Below, in pieces: positions 7,794 through 14,599 of a DNA stretch of 14,749 nucleotides. The stretch is taken from assembly GCA_041497995.1 (NCBI GenBank), contig JBGQHM010000142.1, positions 1 to 14,749 of the forward strand. The letters run 5' to 3'. The notes beneath the pieces are model-generated. The model was not told where the DNA came from, ran no database searches, and saw only the letters and a program-made list of their open reading frames with translations. The translations under genes and the position numbers were made by a program. Source of the DNA: DATKMS01 sp041497995. GTDB taxonomy: Bacteria; Desulfobacterota; Binatia; HRBIN30. How positions within the stretch are numbered: the first letter of the stretch is position 1; each line of letters starts with the position of its first letter.

Positions 7794-7826
7794 GCAGCGG
7801 GACCCGTGTTGAACGGGTTCCGCTGC
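7794..7826 (+). terminator. Strong hairpin after the diiron gene (no U-tract)
   Basis: GCAGCGGGACCCGT, a 5-base loop and ACGGGTTCCGCTGC form a 14-bp stem with a single G-U wobble. It lies 73 bases past the diiron stop. No T-run follows, so it is either a non-canonical terminator or an RNA-stabilising hairpin. The rest of 7722-7943 shows a smaller GCCGC/GCGGC stem at 7751-7767 and no gene. Confidence 0.5.
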
Positions 7827-7943
7827 ACCCCCCCAAAGGCTCGCACGATCCACACGTTGCGGCGGCGAGCCGCGGGACGTTCGTCGAAACACCCCGCATT
7901 GACCCGCTCATGCCGGTCGGTCATGTCTCGTGCAGGAGCGCTC

Positions 7944-8819
7944 TTGACCACGATCAATGTCACCCTTGACCGGCGTGCCGTGTTGTTGAACGGCGTGGGC
8001 GTCATCCTGATTGCCTCCGTCTTGTTCGGGGTGATGGCGATCTGCGTCGACCTGGCGTCGCGCGTGATGGACTCGACGCAGATCGCGTTCGTGCGCTTCA
8101 CCGGGTCCTTGATGGTCTTGCTGGCCTTCGGGCGCGGACGTCGGCTGCGGCCGCGACCCGGCAACCTACGGCGCGTAGTGATGCGCGGCATACTCGGTGC
8201 CGGCGCAATCGTCTTGTACTACCGCGGCATCCAGGGCGCCGGCGCTGGGTTGGCGACGCTGCTCAACTGCACGTACCCGGTGTTCACTGCGCTCTTTGCC
8301 ACCACTCTGATGGGGGAGCGGTTCGACGCGCGTCTGGGTGGCGCGCTATTGCTCAACGTGTTTGGAGTTCTGATCGTACTCGGCCCCGGAGCCGCGCTCA
8401 GCGCGGCGACGGTCTCCGGCGGTCTCAGCGCCTTGGCTGCAGCGGTGTTAGCCGGTGGCGCGGTCGCCACGGCTCGGCAGCTGCGCAGCAGCGAGAGTGC
8501 GCATCTGATTACGACGTACTTCATGGCGACGGGCGCGCTGCTCACCGCGCCGTCGCTGCTCATGGGACTCCCTACCGTGTCGCCCGAGTTGCTGTGGGCG
8601 TTGACGGGGGTGGTGCTCATGTCCGTGGGCGGTCAGGTGCTGTTGCATCAGGGCCTCGGCGTGGCGCCCGCGACCCAGGGGAGTCTGGCTGCTGCGACCA
8701 GCGTGGTGACTGCAGCCGCCCTGCAAGCCGCGTTTCTCGGTGAGCATCTCAGCCGGCACAGTCTCCTTGGCGCATGCTTCGTAGTGGCGGCCGTCGGTTT
8801 GGCCGTGAGCCGACGCTGA
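7944..8819 (+). CDS. EamA/DMT-family membrane transporter
   Basis: The protein is almost entirely hydrophobic, with about ten predicted membrane segments in two tandem EamA-like halves. The first starts at VGVILIASVLFGVMAICVDL and the second at GGLSALAAAVLAGGAVATARQL. Family-like features include TQIAFVRF near the first repeat, LLNCTYPVFTALFATTLMGE at the end of the first half and AAALQAAFLGEHLSR at the end of the second. Such drug/metabolite transporters move small metabolites, and the substrate cannot be predicted. I prefer TTG 7944 (AGGAG 5 bases upstream), giving 291 residues. The in-frame ATG at 7923 adds 7 residues but has only a poor ribosome site. Confidence 0.85.
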   Translation: MTTINVTLDRRAVLLNGVGVILIASVLFGVMAICVDLASRVMDSTQIAFVRFTGSLMVLLAFGRGRRLRPRPGNLRRVVMRGILGAGAIVLYYRGIQGAGAGLATLLNCTYPVFTALFATTLMGERFDARLGGALLLNVFGVLIVLGPGAALSAATVSGGLSALAAAVLAGGAVATARQLRSSESAHLITTYFMATGALLTAPSLLMGLPTVSPELLWALTGVVLMSVGGQVLLHQGLGVAPATQGSLAAATSVVTAAALQAAFLGEHLSRHSLLGACFVVAAVGLAVSRR

Positions 8820-8875
8820 GGGTGTTCCGATCGCCTCTCTGGCGAATCGTCGTGACGCGCTGTAGAAGGGCCATC

Positions 8876-9427
8876 ATGTGCGAACTCGCAATCGGCACGA
8901 GTCGGATCGAGCTGGTGCAAGGGGATATTACCAAGCAGAGCACCGACGCTATCGTGAATGCCGCCAACAGCTCGCTGCTGGGCGGTGGCGGCGTCGACGG
9001 TGCGATCCATCACGCCGGTGGTCCGGCTATTCTCGCCGAGTGCAAGCGGCTTGGGGGGTGCGGTACCGGAGATGCCAAGATCACCACCGGCGGCAACCTC
9101 CAAGCGAAGCACGTGATTCACACCGTCGGCCCGGTGTACCGTAGCGGTCGGCACGGTGAACCCGAGTTGCTTGCCAGCGCGTATCGCCGCAGCCTCGAAG
9201 TCGCCGCCGAACACGGCCTGGCCACAGTTGCCTTTCCATCCATCAGCACGGGCGCCTACGGCTACCCGATCGCCGCGGCCGCCCGCATCGCCGTCCGCGC
9301 AGCCGCAGACTCGTTGCGTTTGCACCCGACGATCGCACTTGTCCGCTTCGTGCTCTTCAGCGCTGCCGACATGGCCACGTACGAGCAGGCGCTTGCGGAT
9401 CTTGGCGTCCAGCTTGGCCAACACTGA
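8876..9427 (+). CDS. Macrodomain protein, MacroD/YmdB type (O-acetyl-ADP-ribose deacetylase-like)
   Basis: The 183-residue protein is a single macrodomain close to E. coli YmdB. Visible motifs are GDITKQSTDAIVNAAN (16-31), the diphosphate and catalytic loop GGGGVDGAIHHAGG (36-49), GTGDAKITTGG and the second binding loop STGAYGYP (124-131). These residues bind ADP-ribose, and family members remove acetyl or ADP-ribosyl groups from O-acetyl-ADP-ribose or modified proteins. ATG 8876 has GAAGG 7 bases upstream. The gene starts 56 bases after the transporter and ends 3 bases before the sigma-54 activator, so the latter pair is very likely co-translated. Confidence 0.93.
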   Translation: MCELAIGTSRIELVQGDITKQSTDAIVNAANSSLLGGGGVDGAIHHAGGPAILAECKRLGGCGTGDAKITTGGNLQAKHVIHTVGPVYRSGRHGEPELLASAYRRSLEVAAEHGLATVAFPSISTGAYGYPIAAAARIAVRAAADSLRLHPTIALVRFVLFSAADMATYEQALADLGVQLGQH

Positions 9428-9430
9428 CTG

Positions 9431-10981
9431 ATGGCGGGCAGCTCCACTGAACAGCTCGAGTTGCTCTACGACGTGAGCCGCTCGCTCCACGGGCTGATCG
9501 AGATCAACGATCTGCTCCCCTTCGTGGTGAACAAGACGAAGGAGCTACTGAACACGGAAGGATGCTCGGTGATTCTTCTCGATGAGGCGGGGCGCGAGCT
9601 GTACTTCCCATGGGTGAGCCCCGAGAACTCTGAGGTCGCCGAACGGCTGCGGCAACTGCGCATGCCCGCGGACAAGGGCATCGCCGGCGCCGTACTGCAG
9701 ACCGGTCGGTCGCTGCTGGTGCCCGACGTGCGCGCCGACGCGCGTTTCTATTCTGAGGTGGATCAGCAGACCGGCGGCGCGACCCGCTCGATCGTATGCG
9801 CGCCGTTGCGTACGCAGCGCGGCATCATCGGCGTCATCGAGTGCATCAACTCGAAACGCGAAGGCTCGTTTACACAATCCGACCTCACCTTCCTCGAAGC
9901 GCTGGCGGGAAGTATCGCGGTCGCCATCGAGAACGCGAGCCTGTACCAGACGCTGAAGCTGTCCGAGGCGCGGCTGCGCGACGAGGTCGCCTTGCTGGCA
10001 CGCGAGCGCCAGACGATGCAACGCTTCTCCGACATCGTCGGCAGCGGCCAGGCGATGGAGAAAGTATTCCGCCTGGTGGAGAGCGCGCTCGGCTCGCCAA
10101 TCACGGTGTTGCTGCAGGGGGAAACGGGTAGCGGCAAGGAGATCATCGCGCGCGCCATCCACTTCCACGGTCCACGCAAGGATAAACCCTTCGTCGCGGT
10201 GAACTGCGGGGCGTTTACAGAAACGCTGCTGGAGAGCGAGCTGTTCGGCTACCGCAAGGGCGCCTTCACCGGTGCGAACACCGACAAGCGCGGCCTATTC
10301 GAGGCCGCCGACGGCGGTACGATATTCCTCGATGAGATCGGCGACACGCCACTGACGATGCAGGTGAAGCTGCTACGCGTGTTGGAGCGCGGCGAGTTCA
10401 TGCCTGTGGGTGCGACCGAGGTGCACACGGTCGACACCCGCGTCATCTCCGCCACCCACAAGGACGTCATGGCGGAAGTGCGCGCCGGCCGCTTTCGTGA
10501 GGACCTGTACTACCGACTGAACGCGTTCCCGATCCGTATGCCGCCGTTGCGCGAACGCCGCGAAGACATTCCATTGCTGGCAGCGCACTTCCTTCGGCGC
10601 TTGGCGCAGAAGTGGGGGAAACGCGAGGTGACCGTGGCACCCGACGCGATGGAATGTCTGGTGCGCTATGCGTGGCCGGGCAACGTCCGCGAGCTCGAGC
10701 ATGAGCTGGAGCGAGCGCTGACGTTGGCAGGTGAGGCGCAGACACTATCCGTCCTGCACTTTTCGGAACGCATTCTTTCTGCGTCGTCCGGCGCCGGACA
10801 CATGCGTCTTGCCGGCTCGCTCAAGCAGGCGCGCGACGAATTCGAGCGGGACTACATCGCCCATGTGCTGCGGATCGAGAACGGCAACGTGTCGCACGCC
10901 GCGCGCGCCCTCGGCATCAGTCGCGTCATGTTACAACGAAAGATGAAAGATTTCGGTCTGCGGTCTGGTCCCCGCGCCTAA
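9431..10981 (+). CDS. Sigma-54-dependent activator with GAF sensor, AAA+ and Fis-type HTH domains
   Basis: The 516-residue protein has three parts: a GAF sensor (about 20-170, ending VAIENASLYQ) with a coiled linker to about 200, an AAA+ ATPase core (about 200-430) and a Fis-type helix-turn-helix (486-508). The core shows Walker A GETGSGKE (230-237), the sigma-54 contact loop GAFTGA (277-282), Walker B GGTIFLDE (295-302), the arginine region FREDLYYRLN and WPGNVRELEH (415-424). All are intact, so it should remodel sigma-54 holoenzyme. There is no receiver domain, so the signal is probably a small ligand sensed by GAF rather than phosphorylation. A near-consensus -24/-12 promoter lies 157 bases downstream and is its most obvious target. 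Confidence 0.95.
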   Translation: MAGSSTEQLELLYDVSRSLHGLIEINDLLPFVVNKTKELLNTEGCSVILLDEAGRELYFPWVSPENSEVAERLRQLRMPADKGIAGAVLQTGRSLLVPDVRADARFYSEVDQQTGGATRSIVCAPLRTQRGIIGVIECINSKREGSFTQSDLTFLEALAGSIAVAIENASLYQTLKLSEARLRDEVALLARERQTMQRFSDIVGSGQAMEKVFRLVESALGSPITVLLQGETGSGKEIIARAIHFHGPRKDKPFVAVNCGAFTETLLESELFGYRKGAFTGANTDKRGLFEAADGGTIFLDEIGDTPLTMQVKLLRVLERGEFMPVGATEVHTVDTRVISATHKDVMAEVRAGRFREDLYYRLNAFPIRMPPLRERREDIPLLAAHFLRRLAQKWGKREVTVAPDAMECLVRYAWPGNVRELEHELERALTLAGEAQTLSVLHFSERILSASSGAGHMRLAGSLKQARDEFERDYIAHVLRIENGNVSHAARALGISRVMLQRKMKDFGLRSGPRA

Positions 10982-11047
10982 ACCGCTAACTCTCGTCAGC
11001 GGCTAACTGCATGTAGCAGCGATGCCGCCCCTCCAAATCAGTGTCTG

Positions 11048-11082
11048 CAGCAGGGCCGCAACAGAAAGTTTGCGGCGCTGCA
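11048..11082. promoter_or_regulatory. Inverted repeat, candidate upstream activator site (alternatively a hairpin after the activator gene)
   Basis: GCCGCAA (11055-11061) and TTGCGGC (11070-11076) form a perfect inverted repeat with an 8-base spacer. Outside them, TGCAGC and GCTGCA also pair if 3 bases (AGG) are bulged. The centre is about 98 bases before the predicted sigma-54 start site, a usual distance for an enhancer-binding activator. No T-run follows, which argues against an intrinsic terminator for the activator gene. A shorter palindrome, GCTGCGGCAGC, lies at 11091-11101. Confidence 0.5.
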
Positions 11083-11137
11083 CCATCAGTGCTGCGGCAG
11101 CCAGAGCGGAACGCTGCACGGGGATGCAACGGTGCTG

Positions 11138-11153
11138 TGGCATCGTGCTTGCG
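11138..11153 (+). promoter_or_regulatory. Sigma-54 (-24/-12) promoter
   Basis: TGGCATC-GTGC-TTGC matches the sigma-54 consensus TGGCACG-N4-TTGCW at nearly every position, with the GG and GC elements separated by exactly 10 bases. With the C of GC at -12, transcription would start near 11164. That leaves an 18-base leader holding the AAGGAGGT of the next gene. The activator gene just upstream makes functional use likely. Confidence 0.75.
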
Positions 11154-11181
11154 ACACGCAAAGGGCAAGGAGGTAAGGACG

Positions 11182-11280
11182 ATGGCACTCGACATGACGG
11201 CACAGTTGATTCCGCTGGTGTGGGCGATGATAGGGCTGATGGTGGTGTCGGGTATCTCAGTGCTTCTGTTGCACGAGTAG
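11182..11280 (+). CDS. Small single-pass membrane protein, 32 residues, function unknown
   Basis: ATG 11182 follows a complete Shine-Dalgarno, AAGGAGGT (11167-11174), at a 7-base spacing. The peptide has one hydrophobic helix (about 9-30: LIPLVWAMIGLM...SVLLL), one acidic residue near the front (D4) and a short HE tail. I recognise no family. Small one-helix proteins of this size often join membrane enzyme complexes, stress sensors or toxin pairs, but nothing in the sequence decides between them. It lies directly behind a sigma-54 promoter and 55 bases ahead of a second small membrane protein on the same strand, so the two probably share a transcript. Confidence 0.75.
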   Translation: MALDMTAQLIPLVWAMIGLMVVSGISVLLLHE

Positions 11281-11335
11281 TCCCGCCCTTACGATGAACG
11301 ACCCTGCTGCGCAGGGAGAATGAAGGAGGTCTGAC

Positions 11336-11584
11336 ATGTACGCGATTCCACAACTGATGACGGTGCCGGCTTTGACAGGTGTTGGCGTGATGACGACGGA
11401 CTGGCCAACCCTCGGTGTGTTCCTGGCATGGACGCTGATTGCGGCGTTGGTGGGGACCGGGCTTGGAGCGCTGCGTCGTTTGGGTACACAGCCTCCTGCC
11501 ATCGGTCGGCCGCATGCGGTGCCACCGCGCGTTTTTGCCGCATCCACTCACGTCGCCGATCACAACCACTTGGAAGCGGCGTAA
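11336..11584 (+). CDS. Small membrane protein, 82 residues, function unknown
   Basis: ATG 11336 is preceded by AAGGAGGT 5 bases upstream, again a near-perfect ribosome site. Residues about 24-46 (PTLGVFLAWTLIAALVGTGL) form one membrane helix followed by RR (47-48), which suggests the C-terminus faces the cytoplasm. The tail is proline-rich and then has four histidines (60, 72, 76 and 78), three of them clustered in THVADHNHLE. The helix has a GxxxG-like stretch (GTGLG). I recognise no family. It appears to be the second gene of the sigma-54-driven unit and is followed 8 bases later by a strong hairpin. Confidence 0.75.
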   Translation: MYAIPQLMTVPALTGVGVMTTDWPTLGVFLAWTLIAALVGTGLGALRRLGTQPPAIGRPHAVPPRVFAASTHVADHNHLEAA

Positions 11585-11592
11585 CAGTGGAT

Positions 11593-11624
11593 CCCAGGCG
11601 TGCGGTGCGGACCGCGCGCCTGGG
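11593..11624 (+). terminator. Strong hairpin closing the small-protein unit
   Basis: CCCAGGCGTGCGGT and ACCGCGCGCCTGGG pair as a 14-bp stem (one wobble) around a 4-base GCGG loop, starting 8 bases after the 82-residue gene's stop. It is not followed by a T-run, so termination may be weak or Rho-assisted. The rest of 11625-11734 holds no gene that I can support. Confidence 0.5.
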
Positions 11625-11734
11625 CAAGCAAGCCGACGACCGTCGATATCCTTGCTGCAGCGTTTCCGTAGTCGCTCTCCCGCAGGTTTTCCATAAATTC
11701 CAGATCGGTCAGGGCGCGTTCCTCGTCAAGCCGG

Positions 11735-11762
11735 TTGACTGAGCGGTGCGAGCCCGTATCGT
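11735..11762 (+). promoter_or_regulatory. Candidate sigma-70 promoter for the second GST
   Basis: TTGACT (5 of 6 to the -35 consensus) and TATCGT (4 of 6 to -10) are separated by 16 bases, about 40 bases ahead of the GST start. This suggests the GST is expressed independently of the sigma-54 unit. Confidence 0.4.
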
Positions 11763-11800
11763 AAGCCCCCCAACACATCATCGTGACAGAAGGAGGAGCC

Positions 11801-12409
11801 ATGAAGATCTACGACTTCGCGGGCGCGCCGAATCCGAAGAAGCTGCGAGTGTATCTCGCGGAAAAGGGAATCAGCGTGCCGATGGAACAAGTGAACATCA
11901 TGAGCGGTGAGAACCGGACGCCGGAGTTCCTCAAGAGGAATCCGCTGGGTGGTTTGCCGGTGCTCGAGTTGGACGATGGTTCGCACCTGACTGAGTCGCT
12001 CAGCATCATGGAGTATTTTGAAGATCTGCATCCAAATCCGCCGATGATCGGCACGACGCCGCTGGAGCGCGCCCGCGTGCGTGCCCTCGAACGCATCATC
12101 GAGCTCGGCGTGCTGGCCCGTGTCGCCACCATCTTTCAAAACTCACATCCGTTCATGGCTGGGCGCCTCAAGCAGTCGGCCGATGCCGCAGAGAACGCGC
12201 GCGCTCAGCTCGCCGGCACCCTCAAGGTGGTGGACGAAAAGATCGGTAAGCATCCATTCGTTGCCGGTGAGCGTCCGACGATCGCCGACTGCACGTTGGT
12301 CGCGGCCCTCGACTTTGCGGAATTCGCGGGTGTCGCGATCGACCCGGCGCACGCCAACGTGGCGCGCTGGCGTGCCGCCTTCAAGAAGCGATCGAGCGCC
12401 GCGGCGTAA
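11801..12409 (+). CDS. Glutathione S-transferase family protein
   Basis: This 202-residue protein is a two-domain cytosolic GST of normal length. The thioredoxin-like half has GAPNPKKLRVYLAEKG at helix 1, then NPLGGLPVLELDDG with the cis-proline (P53) and TESLSIMEYFED, where E65-S66 would bind the glutathione glutamate. The helical half has the N-capping box GERPTIADCTLVAALDF. No Ser/Tyr/Cys at the classic catalytic site is clear, so the class and substrate are open. ATG 11801 follows AAGGAGGAG closely. The protein is only distantly similar to the GST-like protein at 5078-5857, so it is not a recent duplicate. A strong hairpin follows the stop. Confidence 0.92.
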   Translation: MKIYDFAGAPNPKKLRVYLAEKGISVPMEQVNIMSGENRTPEFLKRNPLGGLPVLELDDGSHLTESLSIMEYFEDLHPNPPMIGTTPLERARVRALERIIELGVLARVATIFQNSHPFMAGRLKQSADAAENARAQLAGTLKVVDEKIGKHPFVAGERPTIADCTLVAALDFAEFAGVAIDPAHANVARWRAAFKKRSSAAA

Positions 12410-12415
12410 CCACTG

Positions 12416-12451
12416 AGGGCGGCGTGCGCTGATCAGGGCGCACGCCGCCCT
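12416..12451. terminator. Shared hairpin between convergent genes
   Basis: AGGGCGGCGTGCGC and GCGCACGCCGCCCT make a perfect 14-bp stem around an 8-base loop, 6 bases past the GST stop and 22 bases past the stop of the opposing HEAT-repeat gene. The symmetry would let it act for both directions. There is no T-run on either side. Confidence 0.65.
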
Positions 12452-12473
12452 GCTATACGTGCCCGCGTGCTCG

Positions 12474-14093
12474 TCAGGTACCCAGCAGGTGTAGCTTGTT
12501 CTTCGCTGCCTTGCCGACCTTGGTGCGGCCATACTTGGCGGCGAGGCTGTGCAGCAGCTCGCGTGCAAGCGCCTTCTCGTCGGCATCACCCTCGGCAAAA
12601 TTGAAAGCGACGTAGAACAACTCGTCGGGCGTCAGCGCGCGCTCCTTGCGCAGCTGCTCCGCCGCGGGGAACGCGGAACGCGCCAGCCCGCGCAGCAGCT
12701 CAAGGGCTGGATCATGACGCCGGATGGTCGCGGCGAGCGTATGCTTGTGTGACTTCAGCTCTGCCACCGCGAGTCCGAATCTTGCCTCCGCGTCGAATGC
12801 GGGTGAGTCCTTGAGCAGGCCGAGCCACTTGCCGGTGGTGGGAAAGTCTTTCTTCTTGCGCAGTACCGCCGCGCGGCCGCGTACGCGCTGCGCCAGGGCA
12901 TCGCCGTCAAGGCTGTTCAAGAAGTGAAAGTAGGCAGTGTGCAGGCGGTCGTCGCGTGCTTCCAGTACCTCCTGCAACCGTTTCCACAGCGCGTCGAGTG
13001 CGTCGCGCTTCAAGCCACGGTCGTGTGCCAGCAATATGTCGGCAAGCGTCCAAGCCTTGCGCTCATCGTCACACGCCAGGAACTCCTTCATGAGCGCGGC
13101 GCGTGCTGCCGGTAACTGCTTGAGCGACATGGTTGCCTGGTCGCGGCGCGCGTAGCTGTCGTCCGTGAGGTAACCAATGAGCGTCTTCACGACCGCGCCC
13201 GAATCAAAGCCGCCGAGCTTCTGTACAGCGAAGCGTTTGACGATCGACTGGGGGCTTTCAGCGAACGTGTTGAGTTGCGAAAGGTAGCTGCGATCGAGCC
13301 TCTGGTCTTCGAGGAGCTGAATCGAGGGGCGGAGAATGCCGGCCTCGTCGTCTTCGTCGAGCAACGGTAGCAGCGCTGCGATCTCAGTGGTGGTCAGCTT
13401 CTGCCCGCGCAGGCACTGCACCAGCGCGCCGAGTGCGTGTGTCCGTACGGCGTGCGGCTCTTCCTTGTTCAACATGCCAAACAGACGGCGCCGCGCCTTT
13501 GCTTCGCCGAGGGCACCAAAGAGCTTGGCAGCGGCGATGAGCGCGGTGCGCTGTCCTGTGCCCGACGCGGCGAGATGCTCCGTGCGGCCGAACAGATCCG
13601 CGCGCGCCTTCGCATCGAGGCTCGGCACCGTGGCGATGAGTGCGTCGCAGGCGGCGCGGTTCGTGTCGAAGTCGTCGCTCGCCATCAGGTGGAAAAGGAT
13701 GTCCAGTGCGGCGCTGGAACGTACGCGGGCGCACAGGTCGATGATTGCATTGAGCCGCCTTCGAGGCGCGTCCTTGAGCAGCGATTTGGCTGCACTCGCA
13801 GCGGCCGCGCCGTACTCGGCGAGGATCGCTACGGTGCGCTGTCGTAGCGGCTCCTCTTGGCTGTCGAGCAGCGGCGTGAGGTACGCCACGCCATCGCGTG
13901 GTCGCACATGCTCGAAGTAGCCGACGGCAAAGTCGCGTACCACGGCGTTCTTGGCAGCCAACGCCGCACCGACGACGCGCACGACCCGGTCGTCATCCGC
14001 CGTGAGGTGCGTCAACACCAGCAGCGCCGCACAGCGCGCCTCGACATCGGTGCCGGTGATGAGACCGACCACAGCCTTCAGCGTCGCGTCCAC
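12474..14093 (-). CDS. HEAT-repeat protein, function unknown
   Basis: The 539-residue protein is a string of roughly 30-40-residue helical pairs in HEAT/armadillo style, for example RCAALLVLTHL, AVVRDFAVGYFEHV, PLRQRTVAILAEYG, AVRTHALGALVQCL and RRDQATMSLKQL. It has no signal peptide, membrane segment or catalytic motif that I can see, so it is likely a cytosolic scaffold or binding protein. The C-terminal third is more charged and ends in KVGKAAKNKLHLLGT. The start is GTG 14093, with only a weak TAGG 10 bases upstream. The promoter region has been replaced or approached by the inverted-repeat cassette whose edge lies 30 bases away. No partner can be named from the neighbours. Confidence 0.85.
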   Translation of the reverse strand: MDATLKAVVGLITGTDVEARCAALLVLTHLTADDDRVVRVVGAALAAKNAVVRDFAVGYFEHVRPRDGVAYLTPLLDSQEEPLRQRTVAILAEYGAAAASAAKSLLKDAPRRRLNAIIDLCARVRSSAALDILFHLMASDDFDTNRAACDALIATVPSLDAKARADLFGRTEHLAASGTGQRTALIAAAKLFGALGEAKARRRLFGMLNKEEPHAVRTHALGALVQCLRGQKLTTTEIAALLPLLDEDDEAGILRPSIQLLEDQRLDRSYLSQLNTFAESPQSIVKRFAVQKLGGFDSGAVVKTLIGYLTDDSYARRDQATMSLKQLPAARAALMKEFLACDDERKAWTLADILLAHDRGLKRDALDALWKRLQEVLEARDDRLHTAYFHFLNSLDGDALAQRVRGRAAVLRKKKDFPTTGKWLGLLKDSPAFDAEARFGLAVAELKSHKHTLAATIRRHDPALELLRGLARSAFPAAEQLRKERALTPDELFYVAFNFAEGDADEKALARELLHSLAAKYGRTKVGKAAKNKLHLLGT

Positions 14094-14123
14094 GTCAGTT
14101 GCCTACCAAAAGAGAATGAGAGG

Positions 14124-14152
14124 ATTCAACGCAAAGGCGCGAAGGCGCAAAG
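14124..14152 (+). repeat. Left inverted repeat with three octamers
   Basis: ATTCAACGCAAAGGCGC (14124-14140) is the exact reverse complement of 14575-14591. From 14129 it reads as three 8-base units: ACGCAAAG, GCGCGAAG and GCGCAAAG. Confidence 0.85.
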
Positions 14153-14164
14153 AGGAATTGATTT

Positions 14165-14544
14165 CTACAGTCCATTCACGACGCGGCGGATGCCGTCTTT
14201 GACTAGTCGTTCACCGAAGTTGATGACAGACCGAGCTTGCGGCCGGTCAAGCGGAGATAGGTCAGAGTTTGCGCTTCGAAGATTTCATTGTGCTGTGCCG
14301 TTGCTTTGCACTCGACGATGACCGATCCGCCCACCAGCAAATCGATCCTCAGTGGGCTCGCCAGTGTTTGCCCCTTGTACTGAACGGGAAGAGTCACCTG
14401 CCGTTGTACGTCGAGTCCACGCTCTTGCAGCTCCCACACAAGTGCTTCCTCATAGACGCTTTCCAGCAGGCCAGGCCCACCAAGCGTGCGGTGCACCTCA
14501 ACGGCGCAATCGACGATCATCCGACTAATCTGATTCTCGTCCAA
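14165..14544 (-). pseudogene. GxxExxY (PDDEXK_3-like) protein, frameshifted near the 3' end
   Basis: The frame opens at TTG 14544 and has the signature G25-LL-E28-SV-Y31 that names the GxxExxY family. It also has PDDEXK-like acidic residues, D68 (LRIDLLV) and E78/K80 (VIVECKA). After TYLRLTGRKLGL the frame reads SSTSVND and stops at 14203. One base shifted, at 14225-14226, the text continues with 20 codons, INFGERLVKDGIRRVVNGL and a stop at 14165, which is the family's expected C-terminus. A single-base deletion, or a sequencing error, is therefore likely. The catalytic-fold core is intact, and only the last strand and helix are lost. AGAGGG lies a few bases before the TTG. The gene fills the inverted-repeat cassette. 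Nuclease activity has not been established for this family as far as I know. Confidence 0.85.
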
Positions 14545-14554
14545 AACCCTCTTC

Positions 14555-14591
14555 CTTTGCGTCTCTGCGTATTGGCGCCTTTGCGTTGAAT
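14555..14591 (-). repeat. Right inverted repeat with four octamers
   Basis: Read on the minus strand from 14591 it begins ATTCAACGCAAAGGCGC, identical to the left repeat. It then continues as four 8-base units: ACGCAAAG, GCGCCAAT, ACGCAGAG and ACGCAAAG (14555-14586). It ends 10 bases before the TTG start of the GxxExxY gene. Confidence 0.85.
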
Positions 14592-14599
14592 TCTTCTCC

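Larger units (their letters stand above)
14124..14591. mobile_element. GxxExxY cassette bounded by 17-bp inverted repeats
   Basis: A 468-base unit is bounded by perfect 17-bp inverted repeats and contains only the GxxExxY gene. The repeats continue inward as 8-base units related to ACGCAAAG. The edges lie 30 bases from the HEAT-repeat start and 8 bases from the dedA stop, so it fills the gap between two otherwise adjacent minus-strand genes. No transposase is present and no clear target-site duplication is visible, so any movement would be in trans or by recombination. The mobile label is inference from the repeat structure. Confidence 0.5.

Noticed and set aside
6597..7892. Minus-strand 431-residue open frame, longer than the diiron gene
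   Set aside because: It is a shadow of the diiron gene in GC-rich DNA, is rich in His/Arg, and lacks any domain. The plus strand has the metal ligands and the Shine-Dalgarno.
11294..11323. Nine-codon frame between the two small membrane proteins
   Set aside because: It has no ribosome site and is too short. The stretch is better read as the leader of the 82-residue gene.
11560..11802. Minus-strand 80-residue frame with a protein-like acidic stretch (DEERALTDLEFMENLRE) between the 82-residue protein and the second GST
   Set aside because: It has no ribosome site and overlaps both the hairpin and the candidate GST promoter. Its N-terminus covers the GST Shine-Dalgarno. It might be a gene remnant, but nothing supports expression.
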